A stretch of 33,686 bases of DNA. Origin: DATFWC01 sp045801465. GTDB taxonomy: Bacteria > Pseudomonadota > Alphaproteobacteria > Rhizobiales > Xanthobacteraceae. The position numbers and the translations under genes were made by a program. Below, one piece after another: positions 7,267-15,332 of this stretch (within the stretch, counting starts at the first letter, position 1; each line of letters begins with the position of its first letter). Location of the stretch: contig JBJMSU010000106.1 of assembly GCA_045801465.1 (NCBI GenBank), forward strand, positions 1 to 33,686, given 5' to 3'. The notes beneath the pieces were generated by a model, which worked only from the letters and a program-made list of their open reading frames with translations, was not told the DNA's origin and made no database searches.

Positions 7267-9312
7267 TTACCCTCGCGGCAATGTCACCTCGACATTGAGA
7301 TACTCATCGATCCGAGCGCTCTGACCGGGATAGAGCACGATGGTCGAGGTCTTTTCCTCGATGATCGCAGGTCCTTCGATAACGGCCGCAGGCGCAAGCT
7401 CGCGCCGGCGGAACACCGGCGTGGGAAACGGTTCGGCGGCTGCGAAATAGGCGAGGCGCCTCTCGTGCGGGGCAGGCGGCCGGCCCAGTCCCGCAGGAAA
7501 TTTCCGCGCCGGCGGCCGCGGAATCGCCGCCATCGCGGTGACCTTGAAATTCACGATCTCGATCGCTTCGTTTTTGGCCATGTGTCCATAGCGACGGCGA
7601 TGCGCCTCATGGAAAAGCTGTGCCAGCGCGGCGATGTCGTCAGGCCGCTGCAGGGCCGCCACCGGCACGTTGACCTCATACGACTGGCCGCGATAGCGCA
7701 TGCCGGCGGACCGTGACGTCTGCAGGCGTTCGCGCGGGAATTTTTCCTTGAGCAGATCGGCGAGCGCCGCCTCCTCCATCGCGCGAAAGACGCCGTCGAG
7801 CTCGGCAGGCGTCATCTCCTCCAGCTGGGTCACGCGCGTGACGCTGCGCGCCTGATGCACGTCGGTCACCAGCATGCCGTAGGCGCTGAACGTGCCCGGG
7901 TCGCGCGGGATGAGGATGCGGGTGATCCCGAGCTCCGCCGCGACGCGCCCGGCGATCGTCGGCCCCATGCCGCCGAACGGCAGCAGCGTGAACTCGCGCG
8001 GATCGTAGCCGCGTTCGATCGTGATCGTGCGCATGGCGGCCATCACGTTGGTCGCCAGCACGGTGAGGATTCCTCCGGCGGCTTCGACGGCCGACATCCC
8101 GAGCGGCCGCGCGACCCGAGCCGTGACAGCGTCATGCGCCTTGGCGCTCGCGATCGGCATGGCGCCGTCCAGCAGCGCCGCCGGGCTCAAATGCCCGAGG
8201 ACCACCAGCGCGTCGGTCAGCGTCGGCTCGGTTCCGCCATGGCCGTAGCAGGCCGGACCCGGCGCCGCACCGGCGCTCTCAGGACCGACCTTGAGCACGC
8301 CGCCAAGCTGCACCGACGCGATGCTGCCGCCGCCTGCGCCGATCGTCTCGATATCGATCGTATGCGTGCGCAGCGGATGCCGCGCGACGGCGAGCTCCGA
8401 CTTGAACAACGGGCGCCCCGGCAGCACGGCCATATCGGAACTCGTCCCGCCAGCATCGAAGGTGATGAGATGTTCGATGCCCTTGACGTCGCCGAGATGA
8501 CGGCTGCCGATGACGCCGGCGACCGGGCCCGACATCACCGTCTGGATCGGCGTGCGCGTCAGCATGCCGGCGCTGGCGGCACCGCCGTCGGATTTCATCA
8601 TGAGCGTGCGCGACTGCGGGAACCGGCGCGTGCACAGCGCTTCGAGCTCGGCCAGATAGCGCACGACCGGCGGCCCAATATAGGCGTTGGCGACCGCCGA
8701 AGCGGTCCGCTCGTATTCGCGCCATTCCGGATTGACCTCGCTCGACAGGGACACGTAGAGCTCGGGCGCGATCTCGCGGATGATCGCGGCCGCGGCCCGC
8801 TCGTGCACCGGATTGGCATAGGAAAACAGAAAGCATACCGCCACGGCCGCGACGCCCTGCGCCTGCAGCGCGCGGACCGCCCGCACCACATCGTCGTTAT
8901 GGAGCGGCGTGACGACCTCGCCGCGGGCATCCAGCCGCTCGCCGATCTCGAAGACACGATCGCGGGGAAGCAGCATTTTCGGTGCCGGCGGAAAGATGTT
9001 GAACACCTCGTCGCCGCGCCATTGCCGGCCGATTTCGTAGACGTCGCGAAAGCCCTTCGTCGTCAGCAGGCCGGCGCGCACGCCCTTGCCTTCCAACAAC
9101 GTGTTGAGCGCCGCCGTCGAGCCGTGCAGCACCAGCGACACCGCATCGGCCCCATACGCGGCGACGAGATCGCGCGTGATCGTGTCCATGACGCGCGCCG
9201 GCTCGGCGGGGTCGGACAGGTATTTGCGGACCACGACCTCGCCGGCAGCCTCGTCGAACGCCGTCACGTCGGTGAACGTGCCGCCGACGTCGATCCCGAT
9301 GCGCAGCGTCAT
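7267..9312 (-). CDS. HyuA-type hydantoinase/oxoprolinase family ATP-dependent subunit
   Basis: This 681-residue protein is typical in length for the HyuA half of hydantoinase/5-oxoprolinase/acetone-carboxylase-like enzymes, which use ATP to open a ring or activate a substrate. The actin-like phosphate-binding start GIDVGGTFTDV is at residues 6-16. Further motifs are VLHGSTAALNTLLEGKGVRAGLLTTKGFRD, the GPVAGVIGS and FDAGGTSSDMAV blocks (second nucleotide-binding region), and GGMGPTIAGRVAAELG. The start codon overlaps the hyuB stop as ATGA, so translation is coupled and the two products very likely form one complex. The family has varied substrates (hydantoins, N-methylhydantoin, 5-oxoproline, ketones); the sequence does not settle which. 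No metal-dependent third subunit, as in acetone carboxylase, is seen nearby. Confidence 0.93.
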   Translation of the reverse strand: MTLRIGIDVGGTFTDVTAFDEAAGEVVVRKYLSDPAEPARVMDTITRDLVAAYGADAVSLVLHGSTAALNTLLEGKGVRAGLLTTKGFRDVYEIGRQWRGDEVFNIFPPAPKMLLPRDRVFEIGERLDARGEVVTPLHNDDVVRAVRALQAQGVAAVAVCFLFSYANPVHERAAAAIIREIAPELYVSLSSEVNPEWREYERTASAVANAYIGPPVVRYLAELEALCTRRFPQSRTLMMKSDGGAASAGMLTRTPIQTVMSGPVAGVIGSRHLGDVKGIEHLITFDAGGTSSDMAVLPGRPLFKSELAVARHPLRTHTIDIETIGAGGGSIASVQLGGVLKVGPESAGAAPGPACYGHGGTEPTLTDALVVLGHLSPAALLDGAMPIASAKAHDAVTARVARPLGMSAVEAAGGILTVLATNVMAAMRTITIERGYDPREFTLLPFGGMGPTIAGRVAAELGITRILIPRDPGTFSAYGMLVTDVHQARSVTRVTQLEEMTPAELDGVFRAMEEAALADLLKEKFPRERLQTSRSAGMRYRGQSYEVNVPVAALQRPDDIAALAQLFHEAHRRRYGHMAKNEAIEIVNFKVTAMAAIPRPPARKFPAGLGRPPAPHERRLAYFAAAEPFPTPVFRRRELAPAAVIEGPAIIEEKTSTIVLYPGQSARIDEYLNVEVTLPRG

Positions 9313-11057
9313 GAGGCGTTCGTTCCGCGGCGCAAGCGCGCCGTCGCGGCGGCATCGATGGTCAGGTCGTCCTTGAGCAAAACGCCATAGTCGGCCGCCG
9401 CAGCCTCCCGCGACACGTAATCGCGCACAACGTCCTGACGGACCAGTTCCGGATCGCGCTCATGCGGGTCCCCCCATCCGCCGCCGCCACCGAGTGCGAA
9501 CGCCAGCCGGTCGCCTTGCTGCAACCGCAGGCCCGCCACTTTGGAGGTGAGCGGCCGCTCCTCGCGACTTCCGGGATTGAGCGCGGCGCTGGAAGGCCAT
9601 GCCGGCTTGGCGCCGAACAGGCCGGGCGACGAAAACTTGAAGCGATCGGTGCGCAGGTTGACGATCGCTTCCTGGCCGAGAGCACGCCACACCCGTCGCG
9701 CCCCCAATCCGCCGCGGAACTTGCCGGCGCCGGCGGAATCGCGCACCAGCTCGTAGGCCTCGACGCGCACCGGGAATTCGGTCTCCAGCGCCTCGACCGG
9801 CGTGTTCATCACGTTGATGACCAATTCATCCATCGCGCTTACGCCATCGCCGTCGGGTCGCGCACCGGTGCCGCCGTTGAGGATCTCGTACTGCGAATAC
9901 CAGCGACCGGACTTCGGGTTGCGGCCGGAGCTCGACAGCGAGCCGCCCGCGGCACTGCCCGGTGCCGGCACGCGGCCGGGCACCGCTTTCGCCAGCGCGC
10001 GCATCACCACCGATGTCGTGACCTGGCTCGGCCGCACATACATGTTGACCGGAGCGGGAAACCGCGGGTTCAGAAGGGAACCTTCCGGCGGATACGACAC
10101 CGCAACCGGCCGCGACAGCCCGTCGTTGACCGGCAGGCCGGGGATGAAGATCATCTTCACCAGGCATTCGATGAAGTTGCGCGACACGCAGGGCCGCAGG
10201 TTGATGGGGCCGCGCGCCTGGCCGTCGCTGTCGAGAATGAAGCGCAGCGTGTCGCCTTTCACCTCGAGCGAGGCGGTGATGCGGTGCGGCAGGCTAAGAT
10301 CGACGCCGTCGTCATCGAGATAGTCGGTCTCCGGGCCGTAGACCCCGTCAGGAACCTTGGCGATCTCTTTGCGCAGCTCGCTTTCGCAGATATCCATCCA
10401 TCGCGACCAGCAGGCCAGCACGCGATCCACGCCATACTTGCCGAACAGCTCGGCGAATTTCTGCACGCCATAGCTGTTGGTGTTGACCTGCGCCTGGATA
10501 TCGCCCCACGTCACCTCGGGGGTTCGCGTGTTGGCGCAGATCACCTCCCGAAGACCGTCGTTCATCACCCCGCGACGCAGGATTCTGAGCGGCGGGATCA
10601 ACAGTCCTTCCTGGAACAGATCGGTAGCGTCGCCGCTGTTGGTGCCGGGGACCTTGCCGCCGATGTCGGGCTTGTGCGCGGTGTTGCCGATATAGCCGAC
10701 GAGACGATCGGCCACGAACAGCGGCGTGATGATGGTGATGTCGGTCGCGTGGTTCTGGCAGGCCTGGTACGGGTGATTGACGATGAAGGCGTCGCCGGGC
10801 TCGGCCGTGTCGCCGAAACGGCGCCGGATCTCGCGCACCTGCGCGGTGATCGGCCCGATGTGCAGCGGCTGCGGAATACCCTGCGCCACCATGCGGGCGT
10901 CCGCATCGAAGATCGCGAAGGTGAAGTCCTGGCTTTCCTTGATGATGGTCGAATAGCCCGTCCGCAGCATGTTGAGGGTGAGCTCGCGGGCGATCTGCAG
11001 GGTCGACTGATAGATGACTTCGAGATCGATCGCGTTCAGCGAGCCGGGCTCAGTCAT
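9309..11057 (-). CDS. HyuB-type hydantoinase B/oxoprolinase family subunit
   Basis: This 582-residue protein matches the HyuB half of the HyuAB enzyme family and should pair with the HyuA subunit encoded directly downstream. Features are the N-terminal IDLEVIYQSTLQIARELTLNMLR, the FAIFDADARMVAQGIPQPLHIG segment, and the metal-site-like stretch DAFIVNHPYQACQNHATDITII. The C-terminal glycine-rich LAFALGGGGGWGDPHERDPE is the usual end signature. The ATG at 11057 is weakly supported by ribosome-binding sequence but fits family starts. The gene follows the ABC-importer binding-protein gene at a distance of 330 bases, a gap filled by a repeat element, so it may be read through from that operon or have its own promoter. 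Function in a specific pathway is not proven. Confidence 0.93.
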   Translation of the reverse strand: MTEPGSLNAIDLEVIYQSTLQIARELTLNMLRTGYSTIIKESQDFTFAIFDADARMVAQGIPQPLHIGPITAQVREIRRRFGDTAEPGDAFIVNHPYQACQNHATDITIITPLFVADRLVGYIGNTAHKPDIGGKVPGTNSGDATDLFQEGLLIPPLRILRRGVMNDGLREVICANTRTPEVTWGDIQAQVNTNSYGVQKFAELFGKYGVDRVLACWSRWMDICESELRKEIAKVPDGVYGPETDYLDDDGVDLSLPHRITASLEVKGDTLRFILDSDGQARGPINLRPCVSRNFIECLVKMIFIPGLPVNDGLSRPVAVSYPPEGSLLNPRFPAPVNMYVRPSQVTTSVVMRALAKAVPGRVPAPGSAAGGSLSSSGRNPKSGRWYSQYEILNGGTGARPDGDGVSAMDELVINVMNTPVEALETEFPVRVEAYELVRDSAGAGKFRGGLGARRVWRALGQEAIVNLRTDRFKFSSPGLFGAKPAWPSSAALNPGSREERPLTSKVAGLRLQQGDRLAFALGGGGGWGDPHERDPELVRQDVVRDYVSREAAAADYGVLLKDDLTIDAAATARLRRGTNAS

Positions 11058-11082
11058 GCGAATTCCAATCGAGCATCACGTC

Positions 11083-11287
11083 GTCCCCGCGCAAGCGCAT
11101 AGGCGCTAACATAAGGGAGCGCCCGAGATCCTGTGGTTCGAGACGCGTCGCTTCGCGACGCTCCTCACCATGAGGATCGCTTCGTTAGACCTCATCCTGA
11201 GGAGCCGCCGAAGGCGGCGTCTCGAAGGAGAGGTCGTTCACTCTGCCATTCTGCCTTATGTTGGCGCCTATGCGCGCAAGCGGGGAC
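11083..11287. repeat. Intergenic mosaic repeat, copy 2, with terminal inverted repeats
   Basis: This element of about 205 bases lies in the 330-base gap between hyuB and the ABC binding-protein gene. The outer arms at 11083-11115 and 11255-11287 are inverted copies (33 bases, about five mismatches; core gcgcataggcg...aacataag). Inside are the inverted arms ttcgagacgc and gcgtctcgaa and the small palindromes cctcaccatgagg and cctcatcctgagg. A related, more eroded copy is at 1218-1420. No transposase gene is present, so it resembles a non-autonomous palindromic element. The rest of the gap (11288-11387) shows nothing further that I can name. Confidence 0.8.
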
Positions 11288-11387
11288 CCATAACCACGGA
11301 CCTCACGATAGCTTGCGGCGGAAACGACCAAGAAAATTGCGGCATGCAACGCTAGCGGCATGCAACGCCACCGCCTGCGCCGCAGCT

Positions 11388-12419
11388 TCACTTCACCGGG
11401 AATTCCTTCTCCAGCTGCGCGAAATAGCCGCTGCGCTTCAGCCCGTCGATGATGCCCGTATCGAGGTGGTCCTTGACGTCGGTGCTGCCGACCTCGATGC
11501 CGACCGCTTGCAGCTGCTCCATCACGTTCTTGGCGCCCTCGACCGACGGCGCCGCATCGCGCGGCATCAGTCGCTTGAAATCTTGGTAGGTCGCATCGAT
11601 CACCTTCGGATCCTGGGTCTTGAAGCGCTTGGCGATCTCCTCCTTGGCCTTCTTCTCGTCTGACAGCGCCAGATAGGCGCCCGCCAGATAGGCTCGGACG
11701 AATCGTGTGAGCGTCTCCCCGTTTTGCTGCATATAGCTCCTGGTCACGACGACGGAGTCGAAAATCCACGGCGTGTTCTGCGCCGCGAGATCGAGAATCG
11801 GATTGAATCCCTTCTCCTTGGCCATCGTGATCGTCGGCTCGAGCAGCGGCACCGCGTCGATCCGTCCCGCCGCGAGCGCGGCGAAGCGTTGCGAGCTGCC
11901 GCCAATCTGCAGGATGGTAACATCCTTGCGGTCGACCCCGAGCTTCTTCAAGGCCAGGCTGATGGCGATGTCGGTCTCCGACCCGAATGCGCTGATGCCG
12001 ACGCTCTTGCCTTTCAGGTCGGCCGCCGACTTGATCTCCGGCTTGGTGAAGATCGTGATCGGGATCGTATTGGCGCTGGACGTGATGGCGCGGATGTCGG
12101 CGCCGGCCCGGTTGGCCTGGATGACCGGCGCGATGCCGACATGCATGCCCTGGATCTCGCCCGACAGCAGCACTTGTACGCCGCGGCTGCCGCCTTCCAT
12201 GCTGACCACCTCGACCTTCAATCCCTCCTTGGCGTAGAAGCCGCCCGCGTCCGCCATCCACACGGGAAAAATGGTGACGACCGGCGCCGAGATCCCGAAC
12301 TTGAACGGCGTGAGATTCTGCGCCTGCGCAGAGGGGCCCGCTAAGGCCAGCACAAGGCCGGACACCAGCGCCGCGGCAAGGGCGGAGTTAAGCGGCTCGA
12401 AACGGCTGTTGGCTGCCAT
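11388..12419 (-). CDS. ABC transporter substrate-binding protein (SsuA/TauA/NMT1-like)
   Basis: This 343-residue periplasmic binding protein has a signal peptide (LAAALVSGLVLALAGPSAQAQ). The mature domain opens with FKFGISAPVVTIFPVWMADAGGFYAKEGLKVEVV, typical of the nitrate/sulfonate/taurine/thiamine-precursor (NMT1/SsuA) group. Later family features are DLKGKSVGISAFGSETDIAISLALKKLGV and RFAALAAGRIDAVPLLEP. The ATG at 12419 has AAGGA seven bases upstream. It is the last of four same-strand genes that make a complete importer: two permeases, an ATPase and this protein. A 228-base gap with a nested inverted repeat separates it from the ATPase gene, which may let it be expressed at a different level. 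The ligand could be a sulfonate, nitrile, pyrimidine or aromatic acid; sequence alone does not decide. Confidence 0.93.
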   Translation of the reverse strand: MAANSRFEPLNSALAAALVSGLVLALAGPSAQAQNLTPFKFGISAPVVTIFPVWMADAGGFYAKEGLKVEVVSMEGGSRGVQVLLSGEIQGMHVGIAPVIQANRAGADIRAITSSANTIPITIFTKPEIKSAADLKGKSVGISAFGSETDIAISLALKKLGVDRKDVTILQIGGSSQRFAALAAGRIDAVPLLEPTITMAKEKGFNPILDLAAQNTPWIFDSVVVTRSYMQQNGETLTRFVRAYLAGAYLALSDEKKAKEEIAKRFKTQDPKVIDATYQDFKRLMPRDAAPSVEGAKNVMEQLQAVGIEVGSTDVKDHLDTGIIDGLKRSGYFAQLEKEFPVK

Positions 12420-12497
12420 GGATGTGTCCTTGTTAACTCATGCGCGGGCGTTGCATTGCTGGAATCGGATCGAACGACGGATCTTAGGAAGGCGGCG

Positions 12498-12557
12498 CGG
12501 CGAGACGTTCCCTGGCGATTTCAGATGATTTCTTGCCTCTTGTCATCTGTCTCGCCG
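12498..12557. repeat. Nested inverted repeat between the ABC ATPase and binding-protein genes
   Basis: Two perfect inverted arms are nested. CGGCGAGA (12498-12505) pairs with TCTCGCCG (12550-12557), and CAGATGA (12522-12528) pairs with TCATCTG (12543-12549). They lie in the 228-base gap inside an otherwise compact importer operon. No long T-run follows on the transcribed strand. It may be an mRNA-stabilising or attenuating stem for the downstream binding-protein gene, or an operator; both are inference. Confidence 0.45.
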
Positions 12558-12647
12558 TAGCGGCGCAAGGTTGCAGGTCGATCCTCCAGGAAATTGCCAT
12601 TGCTGGGACGGAACGGCCCGGTCCAGTCGGACCTCGCATCAGGTCAA

Positions 12648-13433
12648 TCACTGCCCCTTCCGGCCCTTCACGTCCTCCTCGATCAGCTGCCAGATACGAT
12701 CCTCCATGGCGTGAAAATGCGATTCGCGTTTGACGCCGAGCTTGCGCGGACGCGCAATCGCCACATCGATGATGTCCTTGACCCTCCCGGGGCGCCCGGA
12801 AAAGACGACCACGCGATCCGACAGGTAGATCGCCTCGTCGATCTGATGGGTGATGAACAGCACCGTCTTCTTCGCTTTCACCCAGATCTGCAACAGCTCC
12901 TCCTGCATGAACTCGCGGGTCTGGGCATCGAGCGCGGCAAACGGCTCGTCCATGAGCAGAACCTTGGGATCTGTCACCAGGGCGCGCGCGAGGTTGACGC
13001 GCTGCTGCATTCCGCCCGACAGCTCGTGCGGATAGTGCTGCTCGAAGCCGGTGAGCCCCACCAGGTCGATGAAGCGTTGCGCCCGCGCGCGCGCGGCCGC
13101 GACAGCGACGCCACGACATTCGAGGCCGTAGACCACGTTGTTCAGCACAGTTCGCCAGGGCAGCAAGCAAGCGTCCTGGAATACGACGGCGCGGTCGGAG
13201 CCGGGCGCTGTGACGACCTCGCCATCCACCAGAATGCGTCCGCTGGTGGCCGGGATGAGACCGTCGACCACGGAGAGGAACGTGGTCTTGCCGCAGCCGG
13301 ACGGCCCGACGATGGAGACGAACTCGCCATCCATCACCTTGAGGTTCACGCCGTCGAGCGCAACGAGGCGCGAGTTGGTGCGAGGCTGGTGATATTCGAG
13401 GCGGATATCCTGCGCTTCGAGTTTCACGCCCAT
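12648..13433 (-). CDS. ABC transporter ATP-binding protein (nitrate/sulfonate/taurine type)
   Basis: This 261-residue ATPase powers the importer from the cytoplasmic side. Walker A GPSGCGKTT is at residues 43-51, the Q-loop follows in VVFQDACLLPWRTV, the signature is LSGGMQQRV, Walker B is VLLMDEPFAALDAQTR, and the switch histidine lies in VLFITHQIDEAIYLSDRV. The LLPW sequence after the Q-loop is typical of SsuB/TauB proteins. The ATG at 13433 is chosen, although its ribosome-binding site is weak, because it begins at the family start; the upstream in-frame extension to 13520 overlaps the permease gene and lacks homology. The gene starts 22 bases after the permease stop on the same strand. 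Confidence 0.95.
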   Translation of the reverse strand: MGVKLEAQDIRLEYHQPRTNSRLVALDGVNLKVMDGEFVSIVGPSGCGKTTFLSVVDGLIPATSGRILVDGEVVTAPGSDRAVVFQDACLLPWRTVLNNVVYGLECRGVAVAAARARAQRFIDLVGLTGFEQHYPHELSGGMQQRVNLARALVTDPKVLLMDEPFAALDAQTREFMQEELLQIWVKAKKTVLFITHQIDEAIYLSDRVVVFSGRPGRVKDIIDVAIARPRKLGVKRESHFHAMEDRIWQLIEEDVKGRKGQ

Positions 13434-13455
13434 CGCGAGAAGCCTGCAGATACGG

Positions 13456-14325
13456 TCAAAGCGGCGGTCGCCAGGTCTCGACCCGCCGTTCGATGCGGCG
13501 GACGAGCTCCGACAGCGCAATTCCCGCCGCCACGATGGTCAACACGCCGACGAACACCTTGTCGGTCTGGAAACGCGAGCCGGCCTGATTGATCATTGCG
13601 CCGATGCCAGCTGCCGACCCATAGATTTCGCCGACGACGATGCCGATCATCGCGCGCCCGACGGCCAGCCGCAGCCCCGCCAGCAGGAAGGGAATTGCGC
13701 TCGGCAGGATGATGCTGCGGAACAGTTGCCATTCGCCGGCGCTGAAGCTGCGCGCCAGGTTGACGAGGCGCGGATCGGTGGTGCGGACCGCCGCCTGTGC
13801 GCTCATCGCGATCGGCAGCACGGCGAGCAGAAAGATGATCAGGATCTTGGCGGCAAGGCCGGTTCCGACCCACACCACGATGAGCGGCAGGAACGCGATC
13901 TGTGGCGTAGCATTGAAGGCGGCCAGGAACGGTTCGCCCGCGTATGAGAAGCGGCGGTACCAGCCGGCCGCCAAGCCGAGCGGAATGCCCGCCGCGATCG
14001 CCATAGCGAGGCCGGCCACGTATTCGAGCGCGCTCCATTTGAGATCGGTCCAGATCTCGCCGGTGACGAAGAACATCCGGTACGCGGCTTCGGCGATGCG
14101 CGTCGGCGAGGAGATGAAGATCGGCTTGATCACCCAGCGGTCGGCGGCAGCGCCGACCAGCGGACGGAGCGCATCCGCCCACCAGCCGCGCTCCAGCCCC
14201 TCCCAGAAGATCAGGAAGGCGATGACCGCGGCAGCGCCGAGGATGGCCCGCTCGTGCGCAAGGTAGAGGCGCAGCCATGGCGTGCGGTCGTCTGGATGTT
14301 GCAGTGTGACTGGCTCCGCCATCAT
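13456..14325 (-). CDS. ABC transporter permease (SsuC/TauC-like), second permease
   Basis: This 289-residue inner-membrane protein has about six membrane segments, starting with AILGAAAVIAFLIFWEGL. It carries the BPD_transp_1 region, including FFVTGEIWTDLKWSALEYVAGLAMAIAAGIPLGLAAGW and the ATPase-contacting loop around LARSFSAGEWQLFRSIILPSAIPFLLAGLR. The ATG at 14325 overlaps the stop of the preceding permease gene (ATGA), showing coupled translation; the upstream in-frame codons lie within that gene. It shares architecture and many motifs with the permease at 14322-15161 but the sequences clearly differ, so the pore is probably a heterodimer. This differs from the usual single-permease SsuABC or TauABC layout. 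Confidence 0.93.
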   Translation of the reverse strand: MMAEPVTLQHPDDRTPWLRLYLAHERAILGAAAVIAFLIFWEGLERGWWADALRPLVGAAADRWVIKPIFISSPTRIAEAAYRMFFVTGEIWTDLKWSALEYVAGLAMAIAAGIPLGLAAGWYRRFSYAGEPFLAAFNATPQIAFLPLIVVWVGTGLAAKILIIFLLAVLPIAMSAQAAVRTTDPRLVNLARSFSAGEWQLFRSIILPSAIPFLLAGLRLAVGRAMIGIVVGEIYGSAAGIGAMINQAGSRFQTDKVFVGVLTIVAAGIALSELVRRIERRVETWRPPL

Positions 14326-15161
14326 GCAGCGGCTCCGACCTTCGGCCGCCACGTCTCGAACCGGCGCTCGCACCAGTTCAACGCGCTAACGGTGAGCAGC
14401 CCAGCTGCCGTGAACATGAGCACGCCGAAGAACATGACGTCGGTCTGGAATGTGTTGCCGGCATTCCCGATCATGTGGCCGACGCCCGCCGTCGCGGCAT
14501 AGAGCTCGCCCACCACGACGCCGAGCAGTGCGCGGCCGGCGCCGTATTTCAGCCCGGTAAAGATGAACGGCACGGTGCCGGGCAGAATGATGCTGGTGAA
14601 GATCTTGAGCTGAGAGGCGCCGAAACTGCGCGCCACCTTGATGAAGCGCGCTTCGTTGGTCGTCACGCCGGCATGGGCGGCGATCAGAACCGGCAGCACG
14701 GCGCCCAGGAACACCACGACGACTTTTGACCAGATGCCGATGCCGAACCAGATGACGATGAGCGGCATGAGGGTGAGCCGCGGCACCGCGTTGAGCGCGT
14801 CGACGAACGGCGAGAGCACGTAGGACAGCCGCCGGTACCACCCGGTCGCCAAGCCGAGCGGGATGCCAATCGCCGCCGCCAGAACATAGCCGAGGAGGAA
14901 TTCTGTCGCGCTCACCTTGAGGTCCGGCCAGATTTCGCCCTCGGCGAACAGGGTATAGGCGGCGCGTGCCACCCGGCTCGGGGCCGAGATGAAGAGCGGA
15001 TCAAGGACGCCGAAACGCGCCACGAGCTCCCAGGCGATGAGCACGCAGGCTAGAGTGCCGCCGCCGACGATGAGCCGCTCGTTTGCCCCATAGAGCCGCT
15101 GCAGGTCGAGGCGCCGGGCGGGAGCCTCATCACGATGATCGAGAGCTCCCGATACCGCCAT
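14322..15161 (-). CDS. ABC transporter permease (SsuC/TauC-like), first permease
   Basis: This 279-residue permease is the first gene of the importer operon. It has membrane segments from LIVGGGTLACVLIAWELVA onward, the conserved LLGYVLAAAIGIPLGLATGWYRRLSY block, and the ATPase-coupling loop FIKVARSFGASQLKIFTSIILPGTVPF. Its start codon is preceded by GGGA in a short upstream region shared with the divergent short-chain dehydrogenase. The gap to that gene's start is 171 bases and should carry both promoters. It probably pairs with the second permease encoded next to it. The substrate is unknown. Confidence 0.93.
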   Translation of the reverse strand: MAVSGALDHRDEAPARRLDLQRLYGANERLIVGGGTLACVLIAWELVARFGVLDPLFISAPSRVARAAYTLFAEGEIWPDLKVSATEFLLGYVLAAAIGIPLGLATGWYRRLSYVLSPFVDALNAVPRLTLMPLIVIWFGIGIWSKVVVVFLGAVLPVLIAAHAGVTTNEARFIKVARSFGASQLKIFTSIILPGTVPFIFTGLKYGAGRALLGVVVGELYAATAGVGHMIGNAGNTFQTDVMFFGVLMFTAAGLLTVSALNWCERRFETWRPKVGAAA

Positions 15162-15332
15162 TCACTTTCCCGGTGACACGCCGGCCACGTGCATCGATAC
15201 GCGGGCGCGTTCGAAAACATAGGCGATGCACCTTATGTTGCCGCCGCTTCGTGTCAAGCACGCGGCAGCCGCATGCTTGGCAGGACGGACGTCGAACGTA
15301 TAGCTTTCATGGACTTTTGGAGGACATGCAGC

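Noticed and set aside
9462..11102. 546-codon plus-strand open frame across hyuB
   Set aside because: It is antisense to hyuB, and its codon pattern is that of a shadow frame with no domain.
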